A program made the position numbers and the translations under genes. Positions 16,711 through 24,370 of a stretch of DNA of 64,000 bases are shown here, piece after piece. The notes under the pieces were generated by a model. It did not search any database. It was not told where the DNA came from and saw nothing but the letters and a program-made list of their open reading frames with translations. Position 1 is the stretch's first letter, and each line of letters starts with the position of its first letter. The stretch is from the NCBI RefSeq assembly GCF_900115775.1, contig NZ_FOXS01000006.1, forward strand, positions 1 through 64,000, in the 5' to 3' direction. Origin of the DNA: Hymenobacter arizonensis (lineage in GTDB: Bacteria; Bacteroidota; Bacteroidia; Cytophagales; Hymenobacteraceae).

Positions 16711-17124
16711 TTACCCGTAGTATTCCACGAAGTTGCGTGGGGTCTCGTAGAGCTTCACGCAGTGTAGCTTGGCCTCGGTGATGGTGGGCAGCTCGCGCTC
16801 CAAAATTTGCCAGAAGGCGAGTACTAGGTTCTCAGTGCTGGCCATTTGGCCGGCCATGAAGGGCACGTCGAGGTTGAGATTTTTATGGTCGACCTGCTCG
16901 GTGATGTGGGTGCGCAGGAGGTCAGATAGGGCTTTAAGGTCTACAACGAAGCCAGTTTCGGGGTCGGGCTGACCTTTCACGGTCACAATGAGGTCGTAAT
17001 TGTGGCCGTGCCAGTTGGTGTTGGCGCAGGGGCCAAACACCTCGCGGTTGCGCTCGTCGCTCCACTTGGGGTTGTGCAGCTTGTGGGCGGCGTTAAAATG
17101 TTCCTGACGGCTAACGTATATCAT
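16711..17124 (-). CDS. queD: 6-carboxytetrahydropterin synthase family protein
   Basis: QueD-type enzymes convert dihydroneopterin triphosphate to carboxytetrahydropterin on the way to queuosine. The 137-aa protein shows the zinc ligands: His in HFNAAH near the N-terminus and HGHNY, with the catalytic Cys in GPCANTNWHGH. A conserved Asp/His segment EQVDHKNLN and STENL near the middle fit the family, as does the C-terminal ETP motif. The closely related pyruvoyltetrahydropterin synthase cannot be fully excluded. Other queuosine genes are not in the window. Confidence 0.9.
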   Translation of the reverse strand: MIYVSRQEHFNAAHKLHNPKWSDERNREVFGPCANTNWHGHNYDLIVTVKGQPDPETGFVVDLKALSDLLRTHITEQVDHKNLNLDVPFMAGQMASTENLVLAFWQILERELPTITEAKLHCVKLYETPRNFVEYYG

Positions 17125-17134
17125 TTTGATTTTG

Positions 17135-17214
17135 AGCTTTTAGCTACTGGCTGTCAGCTATTAGCTTTCAAACAGTCCTTCTAAAAAGTAGCTAACGGCC
17201 AGTAGCTAAAAGCT
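17135..17214. repeat. Intergenic inverted repeat, AGCTTTTAGCTACTGGC type
   Basis: Perfect 17-bp arms at 17135-17151 and 17198-17214, with further partial pairing inside. It lies between queD and the ABC permease gene. The composition (repeated AGCTA words) is unlike the coding neighbours and suggests a dispersed repeat or an intercistronic hairpin. Confidence 0.75.
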
Positions 17215-17220
17215 AGTAGC

Positions 17221-18222
17221 CTAACTATTTTTCCGCAGCAAATATACGAAGAAGGGTACCCCGAACAGGGCCGTGACCAAGCCCACCGGCAAGCCAGCTG
17301 GCGGGTAGAGCACGCGGGCCAATAGGTCGCAGGCCAACAGAAAACACCCGCCCAGCAGCGCGCACACCAGCAAATTGTAGCGCCCCGTAGTGCCCAGCAC
17401 CCCCCGGGTGAGGTGCGGAACCAGCAGGCCCACAAACCCTACCGGGCCGCACAGCGCTACCACGCCCCCGGTGAGGGCTGCCGCCAGCAGCACCAGCAGC
17501 CAACGCCGTTGGGCCACGGGCAGGCCCAGGGCAGCGGCTCGCTCCTCGCCCAGCAACAGCAAGTTGAGGTCTTTTTGCAGGAAGGCCAACAGGAAAAGGC
17601 TGACGCCTAAAACGCCCGCTGGATACGGCAGCACGCTCCAACTGGCCCGCTCAAAACTGCCAAAGGCCCAGAACACGATGCTGCGCAAGTTGCCTTCGGC
17701 ACTGGCCAGGAAGGTGAGCAGGCTGCCAATGGCCGCCGCTAGCGCCCCTACCGCCACACCGGCCAGCAGCAGCGGTGCGGGCAAAATCTTGCCCCGTCGG
17801 GTGCCCAGCGCCACTACCAGCAGGGTGGCCCCAAAGGCCCCCACCAGGGCTGCCACCGGTGGCAGGTACACGCCGGCTACGGTGAGTGAGGGCACCAGTA
17901 CAAAAGATATAATAGCGCCCAACGAAGCCCCCGAGGCCGTACCTAGCAGATAAGGGTCGGCCAGGGGATTGGTTACCAAGGTTTGGAGCAAATAGCCGCT
18001 CACGGCCAGACTAGCGCCGGCCAGCAGCGCCAACACGATGCGCGGCAGGCGCAACTCGACCAGCACGAGTTGGGCTGGGTCGGCGGGGTTGTAGTGCTGC
18101 AACGTGCTCCACATGAAGGAGTACGGCGTAGTGTAGCTACCCACACGCAGGCCCAGCAGCACCAGCAGCACCAGCAGCACTACGCCAAAGGCTAACCACA
18201 GAGCGGGGCGAGGGACAGCCAT
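17221..18222 (-). CDS. FecCD/BtuC-family ABC transporter permease
   Basis: Inner-membrane channel subunit of a binding-protein-dependent importer for iron chelates or cobalamin. The 333-aa protein is almost wholly hydrophobic with about ten membrane segments. Family motifs include RLPRIVLALLAGASLAVSG (about residues 58-76), NPLADPYLLGTASGASLGA, and GPVGFVGLLVPHLTR near the C-terminal third. ATG start, sharing one base with the stop of the upstream binding-protein gene (TAATG), so the two are translationally coupled. No ATP-binding subunit is present in the window, so a remote one must complete the transporter. Confidence 0.93.
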   Translation of the reverse strand: MAVPRPALWLAFGVVLLVLLVLLGLRVGSYTTPYSFMWSTLQHYNPADPAQLVLVELRLPRIVLALLAGASLAVSGYLLQTLVTNPLADPYLLGTASGASLGAIISFVLVPSLTVAGVYLPPVAALVGAFGATLLVVALGTRRGKILPAPLLLAGVAVGALAAAIGSLLTFLASAEGNLRSIVFWAFGSFERASWSVLPYPAGVLGVSLFLLAFLQKDLNLLLLGEERAAALGLPVAQRRWLLVLLAAALTGGVVALCGPVGFVGLLVPHLTRGVLGTTGRYNLLVCALLGGCFLLACDLLARVLYPPAGLPVGLVTALFGVPFFVYLLRKNS

Positions 18223-19118
18223 TATTGCGCAGACACGAGGGGTGGCTGAAGCAGCTTCTGCAGCTCGCGCACTGCTTCTACCACGCGGGGGCCCGGGCGC
18301 TCCATGAGGTTGCCGGTAATAGGATATACGCGCCGGGTCTGGTAGGCGCGAATGCGGCGTAGCTCGGGGTAATTCTTGAAGAAGGTGCTGTCCAGCTTGC
18401 CGAAGCTGCCGCCGAGCAGCACATCGGGGTTCAGCTTGAGGATGTACTCGCGGGTGAGGGCTGGGTAGGGCTGGGAGAAAGTTTCGGTGACGGCGTTTTG
18501 GCCCCCGGCCAGCCGGATTTCATCGGTAAAGAGCGTGTTCTGGCCGTAGCAATAGATGGGGTCCTGCCAGGTGATGGCCAGCACTTTGGGGGCAGTGGTG
18601 GCTGGCGTGGGCGAGGCACTGAGCGCCTTTAACTCCAGACGGAGCGAATCGGCGAGGTGTTTGGCCTGGGGCTGGCGGCCCAGCAGGCGGCCCATGTCTT
18701 CGATACCCGTGAACACGTCTTCAACCTTGCGAAAACGCTGGTAGTACACTGAAATACCTAGCTCCTGCAGGCGTTGGGCGTCGTCGACGGAGGTGATGCC
18801 TTCCACGGTGAAGACGATGTCGGGGTGCAACAGCACCAGCTTTTCCATGTCGATGGGGTAATTATTCACTACCGGCTTTTGGCGGACGATGGCGGGGTAA
18901 TTGTCTTGCGGCACGCGGGCCACGATGGTGGCGGTATCGGCGATGGCGTAGAGCATTTCGGTCATGCTGGGGGCCAGGGCCATTACGCGGCGCGGATTGG
19001 CCGGCAGGTTGAGGGTGCGGCCCAGGCCGTCGGTTACGGCCACCGTGGCGGCTTGTTTGGATTGGGACTGGCAGCCGGCCAGCAAGCCGAGGGTTAAAAG
19101 CAGAGAAAAGAAGCGCAT
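18222..19118 (-). CDS. ABC importer substrate-binding lipoprotein, BtuF/FhuD-like
   Basis: Captures the substrate and delivers it to the permease encoded next to it. The 298-aa protein starts with MRFFSLLLTLGLLAGC, a lipobox with Cys16 as the lipid-bearing residue. RRVMALAPSMTEMLYAI resembles the cobalamin-binding BtuF group, and a helical-backbone TroA-like fold is expected (PDIVF, ITWQDP, GGSFGKLDSTFF segments). The frame extends upstream to 19181, but the signal peptide fixes the start at 19118. The promoter's TACCTTTG ends only four bases before this ATG, so the mRNA is probably leaderless. Vitamin B12 is the likeliest substrate, but iron chelates remain possible. Confidence 0.88.
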   Translation of the reverse strand: MRFFSLLLTLGLLAGCQSQSKQAATVAVTDGLGRTLNLPANPRRVMALAPSMTEMLYAIADTATIVARVPQDNYPAIVRQKPVVNNYPIDMEKLVLLHPDIVFTVEGITSVDDAQRLQELGISVYYQRFRKVEDVFTGIEDMGRLLGRQPQAKHLADSLRLELKALSASPTPATTAPKVLAITWQDPIYCYGQNTLFTDEIRLAGGQNAVTETFSQPYPALTREYILKLNPDVLLGGSFGKLDSTFFKNYPELRRIRAYQTRRVYPITGNLMERPGPRVVEAVRELQKLLQPPLVSAQ

Positions 19119-19122
19119 GGGA

Positions 19123-19151
19123 CAAAGGTAGGCCCGATGCCCATCGGCCAA
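19123..19151 (-). promoter_or_regulatory. Promoter of the binding-lipoprotein gene, leaderless
   Basis: The minus strand has TACCTTTG at 19130-19123 with TTG 18 nt upstream. Only TCCC separates the element from the ATG, so transcription should begin at or next to the start codon. Confidence 0.75.
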
Positions 19152-19162
19152 GTGCAACGGTT

Positions 19163-19170
19163 TACCTTTG
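19163..19170 (+). promoter_or_regulatory. hldD promoter -7 element
   Basis: TACCTTTG, 22 nt before the ATG of hldD. It lies back to back with the lipoprotein promoter on the other strand. No good TTG is seen at -33. Confidence 0.65.
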
Positions 19171-19192
19171 CCCCGTTCCAAACCCGCCTCCT

Positions 19193-20161
19193 ATGATAGT
19201 AGTCACCGGCGCGGCCGGCTTCATTGCCAGCTGCCTAGTTTCCCGCCTCAATGCCGCCAATTTCAACGACGTGGTGGTGGTTGATAATTTTTCGGTTGAA
19301 AAGAAGCTGCCCAATATTCGGGGCAAAAAGCTGCGCGAGTACGTGGACCGGGAAACGTTCTTTGACTGGCTCGACACCAACCATGCGCAAGTAGAGTTCG
19401 TGTTTCACCTCGGGGCCCGCACCGACACGACTGAAATGGACCCAGCCGTGTTCGACCTGCTCAACCTCAACTACTCTAAGCGGATGTGGCAGGCCTGCTG
19501 CAAATACCAGCTGCCGCTGGTGTACGCCTCCTCGGCTGCAACCTACGGCGACGGCACCCTGGGCTACACCGATACTGAGGAAGCTCTGTTCCCGCTCTAC
19601 CGGCCGCTGAACCCTTACGGCGATTCCAAAAACGACTTCGACAAATGGGCCTTGGAGCAAACCGAGAAGCCGTATTTCTGGGCCGGGCTGAAGTTTTTCA
19701 ACGTGTACGGCCCCAATGAGTACCACAAGGGCCGCATGGCCTCGGTTATCATGCACGCCTTCAATCAGATTCAGCAAACGGGCTCGATGATGCTCTTCAA
19801 GTCGCACCACCCCGACTACACCGACGGCGGGCAGATGCGCGACTTTGTGTACGTGAAAGACGTGGTGGAAGTGTGCTACTTCCTGCTGCACCACCGGAAA
19901 GATTCGGGCATCTACAACCTGGGCAGTGGCGAGGCCCGCACCTTCCTCGACTTGGCCATGAACACTTTCAACGCCCTGGGCCGCACGGTCGACATCCAGT
20001 TTAAGGACACGCCCGAGGACATTCGCGACAAGTACCAGTACTTTACCGAGGCCGACATGAGCAAGCTCAAGAGCATCGGTTACGACAAGCCCTTCACCCG
20101 CCTGGAAGATGGGATTGCCGATTATGTGCAGAATTACTTGGTGCCAGGCATGTACATGTAG
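19193..20161 (+). CDS. hldD: ADP-L-glycero-D-manno-heptose 6-epimerase
   Basis: Last step of ADP-heptose synthesis for the lipopolysaccharide inner core. The 322-aa extended short-chain dehydrogenase has the NADP loop TGAAGFI (5-11), the YASSAATYG strand, and the Tyr142-x3-Lys146 pair in PYGDSKNDFD. LKFFNVYGPNEYHKG and MRDFVYVKDV are typical of the 6-epimerase. ATG start with a short leader of about 17 nt. The companion gene lpxB for lipid A lies in the opposite cluster nearby. Confidence 0.95.
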   Translation: MIVVTGAAGFIASCLVSRLNAANFNDVVVVDNFSVEKKLPNIRGKKLREYVDRETFFDWLDTNHAQVEFVFHLGARTDTTEMDPAVFDLLNLNYSKRMWQACCKYQLPLVYASSAATYGDGTLGYTDTEEALFPLYRPLNPYGDSKNDFDKWALEQTEKPYFWAGLKFFNVYGPNEYHKGRMASVIMHAFNQIQQTGSMMLFKSHHPDYTDGGQMRDFVYVKDVVEVCYFLLHHRKDSGIYNLGSGEARTFLDLAMNTFNALGRTVDIQFKDTPEDIRDKYQYFTEADMSKLKSIGYDKPFTRLEDGIADYVQNYLVPGMYM

Positions 20162-20296
20162 GCTGATTTCTTTAGTTTGCGTGGAGGAAATGGCCCCAAA
20201 ACCATCCGGGGGCTTGGTGGTTGCCACTTCTCTACCGCTCCTGACTTCGGCGCTGAGCGCCTTCGGACTTTTACTGCGTTTTCCATTCTGACCCAT

Positions 20297-21691
20297 TTGA
20301 CACATTCAGCCCCACCCGTTATTACAGTTGTGGGCGGCGGCTTTTCGGGCACGGCACTGGTGTTGCAGCTGCGGCAGCAGCCGGCACTGGCGCAGGCTCA
20401 AATTCATTTGATTGAGCCCCGGAACATCCCCGGCCCGGGGCTGGCATACACTGCGCGCCGGCCCGAATACCTGCTCAACGTACGCCCTGGGGGCCTGAGT
20501 CTTTACCCCGATAAGCCCAGCCACTTTGCCACCTGGCTGCAAAGCCAGCCCGAGGGGGCCGCTGGCCTGCCCGATTTTGCGTCGCGGTCCAGCTACGGCC
20601 GCTACCTGAACGAGGCGCTGACGGAAGCCCTCACGGCTTCTCAAACTGGTGGCGGCAGCCTGATATGGCACCAGAGCAGCGCGGTAGTAGCCCGCCTTCG
20701 GCCCGATGGCCGCCGCGGCGTACTTCTTGCCAATCGCACCACGCTGGTGAGCGACTTTGTGGTGCTGGCGCTTGGCAACTTCCCCCCTCCCCCACCGGCC
20801 GGGCCCGACCACCGCTACCTCCACCACGACGCCTACCACGCCGACCCGTGGGCAGCGGGCAGCCTGCGCCGTATTGGCCCCGACGACTCTGTGCTACTCA
20901 TCGGCTCGGGCCTGACGGCCGTGGACGTGCTGCTGGCCCTGCGCAAGGACGGGCACCGGGCCCCCGTGGCCGTGGTGGCGCGCCACGGCCGCTGGCCCAC
21001 CGCCCACGGCCCGGCTACGGCCCACTATCCAAATTTTTATCCGGAGCTGGCGAGCGAAACGACCGTGATGGGTGTGCTGGCTGTGTTCAAGCGGCACCTG
21101 CGCGCAGCTGCCGCCCAAGGCACCGATTGGCGGCCGGTGCTCGATGCCCTGCGGCCCGACCTGGGGCGCATCTGGGGCGCGTGGCCGCTGCAGGAGCAGC
21201 GTCGTTTCTTGCGCCACCTGGCCGGAATTTGGGCCGTAACGCGGCACCGCAGCCCGCCGCAAAACGCTGCCGCCGTAGCAGCCTTGGAAGCCGCCGGCCT
21301 GGTGCAGCTGCACGTGGGCACAGTGCGCGAAATACTGCCCGACGGACCCGCATTGCGGGTACGCGTGCGGCCCCATGGCGCCTTGGGCAGCTGGCACGTG
21401 GCCCAGCATGTGGTGTGCTGCACCGGCCCCCTGCTCGACTACAGCCGCATTGCCGACCCGCTCGTGATGAGCCTGCGCGACGCCGGCCAGCTTACGGCCG
21501 ACTCCCTGCGACTGGGCTTGCTCACCGACGAGCACGGAGCCCTGCGCGGAGCCGATGGCCAGGTTTCCAGCACCTTGTTCACGCTGGGGCCCAGCCGCCG
21601 GCCTGCCTATTTTGAGTCGACGGCCGTGCCGGAACTGCGGCAGCAGGCCAAAGCTCTTGCGGTGGAGCTGGCCAAGCGAGTGGCCTCCTGA
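20297..21691 (+). CDS. FAD/NAD(P)-binding domain protein (HpyO-like)
   Basis: A two-dinucleotide-binding protein of about 464 aa. An N-terminal ITVVGGGFSGTAL loop for FAD is followed by GPGLAYTARRPEYLLNVRPG. A second glycine-rich motif LLIGSGLTAVDVLLAL appears near the middle, and a C-terminal TLGPSRRPAYFESTAVPELR. This matches the family of FAD/NAD(P)-binding proteins found near transport or cofactor genes; the substrate is unknown. The open frame begins at a TTG at 20177, but residues coded there look non-coding, so the TTG at 20297 just before the nucleotide loop is preferred. Start is uncertain. Confidence 0.85.
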   Translation: MTHSAPPVITVVGGGFSGTALVLQLRQQPALAQAQIHLIEPRNIPGPGLAYTARRPEYLLNVRPGGLSLYPDKPSHFATWLQSQPEGAAGLPDFASRSSYGRYLNEALTEALTASQTGGGSLIWHQSSAVVARLRPDGRRGVLLANRTTLVSDFVVLALGNFPPPPPAGPDHRYLHHDAYHADPWAAGSLRRIGPDDSVLLIGSGLTAVDVLLALRKDGHRAPVAVVARHGRWPTAHGPATAHYPNFYPELASETTVMGVLAVFKRHLRAAAAQGTDWRPVLDALRPDLGRIWGAWPLQEQRRFLRHLAGIWAVTRHRSPPQNAAAVAALEAAGLVQLHVGTVREILPDGPALRVRVRPHGALGSWHVAQHVVCCTGPLLDYSRIADPLVMSLRDAGQLTADSLRLGLLTDEHGALRGADGQVSSTLFTLGPSRRPAYFESTAVPELRQQAKALAVELAKRVAS

Positions 21692-21701
21692 GAAAACAAA
21701 C

Positions 21702-21751
21702 CCAATGAAAAGCCCCGATTACCATTCTTGGCAATCGGGGCTTTTCATTGG
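21702..21751. terminator. Bidirectional terminator with 19-bp arms
   Basis: Perfect arms (AATGAAAAGCCCCGATT and its complement) around a 12-nt loop. It serves both the FAD-protein gene and the small opposite gene. Confidence 0.9.
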
Positions 21752-21788
21752 CATTTGACTAGCTGGCAGAGCGCCAGCATGTCTAAAT

Positions 21789-22073
21789 TTAGGCGGCCAT
21801 GCGCTCTGAGTTGGTATACAGTGGCAGCACAGGGGCCGCTTCGGTAAAGAAGGAGGGCGCGGGGGTGGTAGCCTGAGCCGGGCCGGTAACGGCCGCATCA
21901 TCGGCGTGGCGGCGCAGGGCGCGCATCAGCAGGTACTTGTATTTCTCAGCATCGGCCAGGGCCTGCTCAATGGCTTGCACGGCATCGGAATAGGCCACTA
22001 CCGGCTGCAACTCGCGACGCGGACGGCGGGCTTCGAAAACATGGGCTTCGAGGTATTCGGCAGCAGACTTCAT
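21789..22073 (-). CDS. Small hypothetical protein, 94 aa
   Basis: No family is recognised. The protein begins MKSAAEYLEAHVFEARRPRR and is mostly charged and helical in its first 60 residues (DAVQAIEQALADAEKYKYLLMRALRR), followed by an Ala/Pro-rich tail. No signal peptide. It is supported as real by an ATG start, a matching terminator and coding-like composition. It stands alone with an A+T-rich upstream region. Function unknown. Confidence 0.6.
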   Translation of the reverse strand: MKSAAEYLEAHVFEARRPRRELQPVVAYSDAVQAIEQALADAEKYKYLLMRALRRHADDAAVTGPAQATTPAPSFFTEAAPVLPLYTNSERMAA

Positions 22074-22240
22074 GGTTAATAATTTGGCTGAATTGTCGTC
22101 AATATCGGCGTGCTATATTAACCAAAAAGGCCTTGTTTTCATTCCTCTAATGGGTTGATTTACGACAATTTTTATAACTGTAAATCAATGCGTTAAAAAC
22201 AGATTTTCAGCATCTCCGCGCTTGGGCATTAAGCCAAAAT

Positions 22241-23248
22241 CTAGACAATTTTCAACACCACTTTGCCAAACTGAGCGCCCGCGTCGAGACGGCGCAGGGC
22301 GGCTTCGCCTTCGGCTAATGGGAACACCTCGTCCACGACAGGAACGATGCTTTTTTCCGTAACCAGCTGTAGCATGTCGTCGAAGTCCTGCTCGCTACCC
22401 ATGGTGGAGCCCAGGAGGCTGAGCTGCTTCCAGAATACTTTGGCGGGCGGCAATTGGGGAATGTTTCCCAGCGTGCCGCCGAAGAACACAATACGGCCAC
22501 CAGGAGCCGCCGCATCGAGCAGGGAGTTGAACGCATCGCCGCCTGCGCTGTCGATGATGACGTCGAACGGCCCGCCAGCCTGCTGCACCAGGGTTTTCAC
22601 CCAGTTCTCGGCGTTGTAGCTGATGCCGCCTTTGGCACCCAGCGTTTGGGCGCGGGTTAGCTTCTCTTCGGAGCTCGACGTAACCCAGACCTCGGCCCCG
22701 CGGGCGGCGCAAAACTGGGCGGCCAGTAGGGCTACGCCTCCGCCTATTCCGGTCACGAGCACGCGCTCGCCGGCTTGCACTTGCGCCCGGGTAAAGGCGG
22801 CGCGGTAGGCGGTGAGGCCGGCCAGGGGCAGCGCTGCCGCTTGCTCAAAGGTTAGATACGCCGGCATGGGGCGGATGTAGCGGGCTGGCAGCGTGATGTA
22901 CTCGGCGAAGGTGCCGGGGTCGGGCATGCCGAGTATTATAAAATCTTTGGCCTGGGCGCGGGGGTTATCGCCCCAGCGCAGGCCGGGGTTGATGAGCACC
23001 TGCGTGCCCACGGCCGGGGCATCGGTCGGCACGTTTTCGCCGTGCGCTGCTACTTCGCCGGCGCCGTCGGCACCAAGGGTGCAGGGCAGCTTGATGCCTG
23101 CGTATTTGCCCTGCTGGATGAAGACGTCGCGGTGGTTCAGGGCGGCGGCGTGGAGTTTCACCAGAATTTCGCCGTCCGCGGGCGTTGGAGCTGGCACATC
23201 GCGAACTACCGCGGGCTGATGAATGGCGTCGAGCTGGAGGGCTTGCAT
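22241..23248 (-). CDS. Zinc-free medium-chain dehydrogenase, quinone oxidoreductase type
   Basis: An NAD(P)H-dependent oxidoreductase of 335 aa. The N-terminal GroES-like half has AAALNHRDVFIQQGKYAG and LGADGAGEVAAHG. The Rossmann half has VLVTGIGGGVALLAAQFCAARGAEVWVTSS and ends with GGTLGNIPQLPP. The cysteine cluster of the structural zinc site is absent, which points to the quinone oxidoreductase/enoyl reductase branch. ATG start. It is followed on the same strand by no gene, and the rhomboid gene lies upstream with about 100 nt between. Substrate unknown. Confidence 0.9.
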   Translation of the reverse strand: MQALQLDAIHQPAVVRDVPAPTPADGEILVKLHAAALNHRDVFIQQGKYAGIKLPCTLGADGAGEVAAHGENVPTDAPAVGTQVLINPGLRWGDNPRAQAKDFIILGMPDPGTFAEYITLPARYIRPMPAYLTFEQAAALPLAGLTAYRAAFTRAQVQAGERVLVTGIGGGVALLAAQFCAARGAEVWVTSSSEEKLTRAQTLGAKGGISYNAENWVKTLVQQAGGPFDVIIDSAGGDAFNSLLDAAAPGGRIVFFGGTLGNIPQLPPAKVFWKQLSLLGSTMGSEQDFDDMLQLVTEKSIVPVVDEVFPLAEGEAALRRLDAGAQFGKVVLKIV

Positions 23249-23355
23249 GGATTCAGTGAGAGGTGAGCAGTTGTAATTAATATCGTTGGCTGTTGTTCAA
23301 CGAATCGTGTACGCAAGAGCGGCGGCGGACAGAGGAACCCAGCCGCCACGGATGA

Positions 23356-24228
23356 CTATTCCTCAACGTTCTTCTTTAGCCCCGCCAAAGCAAGTGGGCC
23401 AGCTACCAGCAAGCCCGTGAGCAGCCCGCCGAGGTGAGCGGCATTGTCAATATTACCTGTGAGGCCTGAGAGCAGGTTACTGAGCACTAGGTAAACGACC
23501 AGCCCCAGCATAGCCCGGCGGTCCGACTTATTGAGCACCAGCTTCTTGCTTACCAGCATGGCCAGCAAGAATCCGTAGAGCCCGAAAATAGCTCCGCTGG
23601 CCCCCACCGAGTTAACGCCCTGGAAGTGCCACCACAAACTGGCCAGGCTGCCTCCTATCCCGCTGGCCAGGTACACCAGCGCCAGGCGTAGGGCGCCCAC
23701 CCGGTCTTCAATCAGCAGGCCCAAGAGCCAGAGCGAAAACATGTTCATCAGCAGGTGGGCCAGCCCCGCGTGCACAAACAAAGAGCTGACCAAGCGCCAC
23801 GGTTCGCCGTGTAGGGTGCGCCCCGATACGTTGGAGCCCCACTGCACCAGCTCCTGGCCGGTTGGCTCGGAGGCTGAGACGCCGCTAAAGACCATCAACG
23901 CGAATATCAGCAGATTAAGGTCGAGCAGGATGGGCGTGGCCAGGAAGCGGCGCGACGGAATGAACAAGCCGCGCAGCAATTGGCCCAGCAGTTCGGGCCA
24001 GGTTTCGTGGGTGGCGGCGGGTGGCGGGGTTGGCTGAGCGGGGTCGGGCAGCAGGCCGCGACGCCGGAGCTCGGCTACTGCGGCCGCCCCCACGGCCGGC
24101 GGGAAGCGGGCGGCGTTCTGGGCCAGGTACAGCAGCTCAGCTTCGGGCTTTTGGGCAAAGAGCTGGGCAGCCAGCGCAGCGGTAGAGCCCGTATCGGGGG
24201 AGCCATTTTCAGGGGCAGATGCTTCCAT
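23356..24228 (-). CDS. Rhomboid intramembrane serine protease with N-terminal module
   Basis: Cuts substrates within the membrane. Counting from the preferred ATG at 24228 (290 aa), an N-terminal soluble part carries the module EAELLYLAQNAARFPPAV followed by AELRRRGLL (about 24-60). Then come six or so membrane helices. Catalytic residues are Ser211 in VGASGAIFG and His265 in AAHLGG, with HLLMN (158-162) on the second helix. An in-frame ATG at 24267 would add 13 residues. The same module is found in the gene directly upstream on the strand. The natural substrate is unknown. Confidence 0.92.
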   Translation of the reverse strand: MEASAPENGSPDTGSTAALAAQLFAQKPEAELLYLAQNAARFPPAVGAAAVAELRRRGLLPDPAQPTPPPAATHETWPELLGQLLRGLFIPSRRFLATPILLDLNLLIFALMVFSGVSASEPTGQELVQWGSNVSGRTLHGEPWRLVSSLFVHAGLAHLLMNMFSLWLLGLLIEDRVGALRLALVYLASGIGGSLASLWWHFQGVNSVGASGAIFGLYGFLLAMLVSKKLVLNKSDRRAMLGLVVYLVLSNLLSGLTGNIDNAAHLGGLLTGLLVAGPLALAGLKKNVEE

Positions 24229-24370
24229 AGGCGCGTTGCGCGGCAAGGAATGCGCCACCCTTGCCAACCGGTCAGTTTGCCAGCCATTGGCTGGCGGCGC
24301 CCATGGTAAACGCGGCGCTCGCAGGATTGTTAGCGCCCCGCGCTATTGGTTTGCGAGAACGCTCCAGCGG

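Noticed and set aside
19235..20305. 356-aa minus-strand frame opposite hldD
   Set aside because: Antisense to hldD with no recognisable motif.
20665..21615. 316-aa plus-strand frame within the FAD protein
   Set aside because: Shifted-frame shadow, very rich in Arg, Pro and Ala, typical of G+C-rich coding DNA read out of frame.
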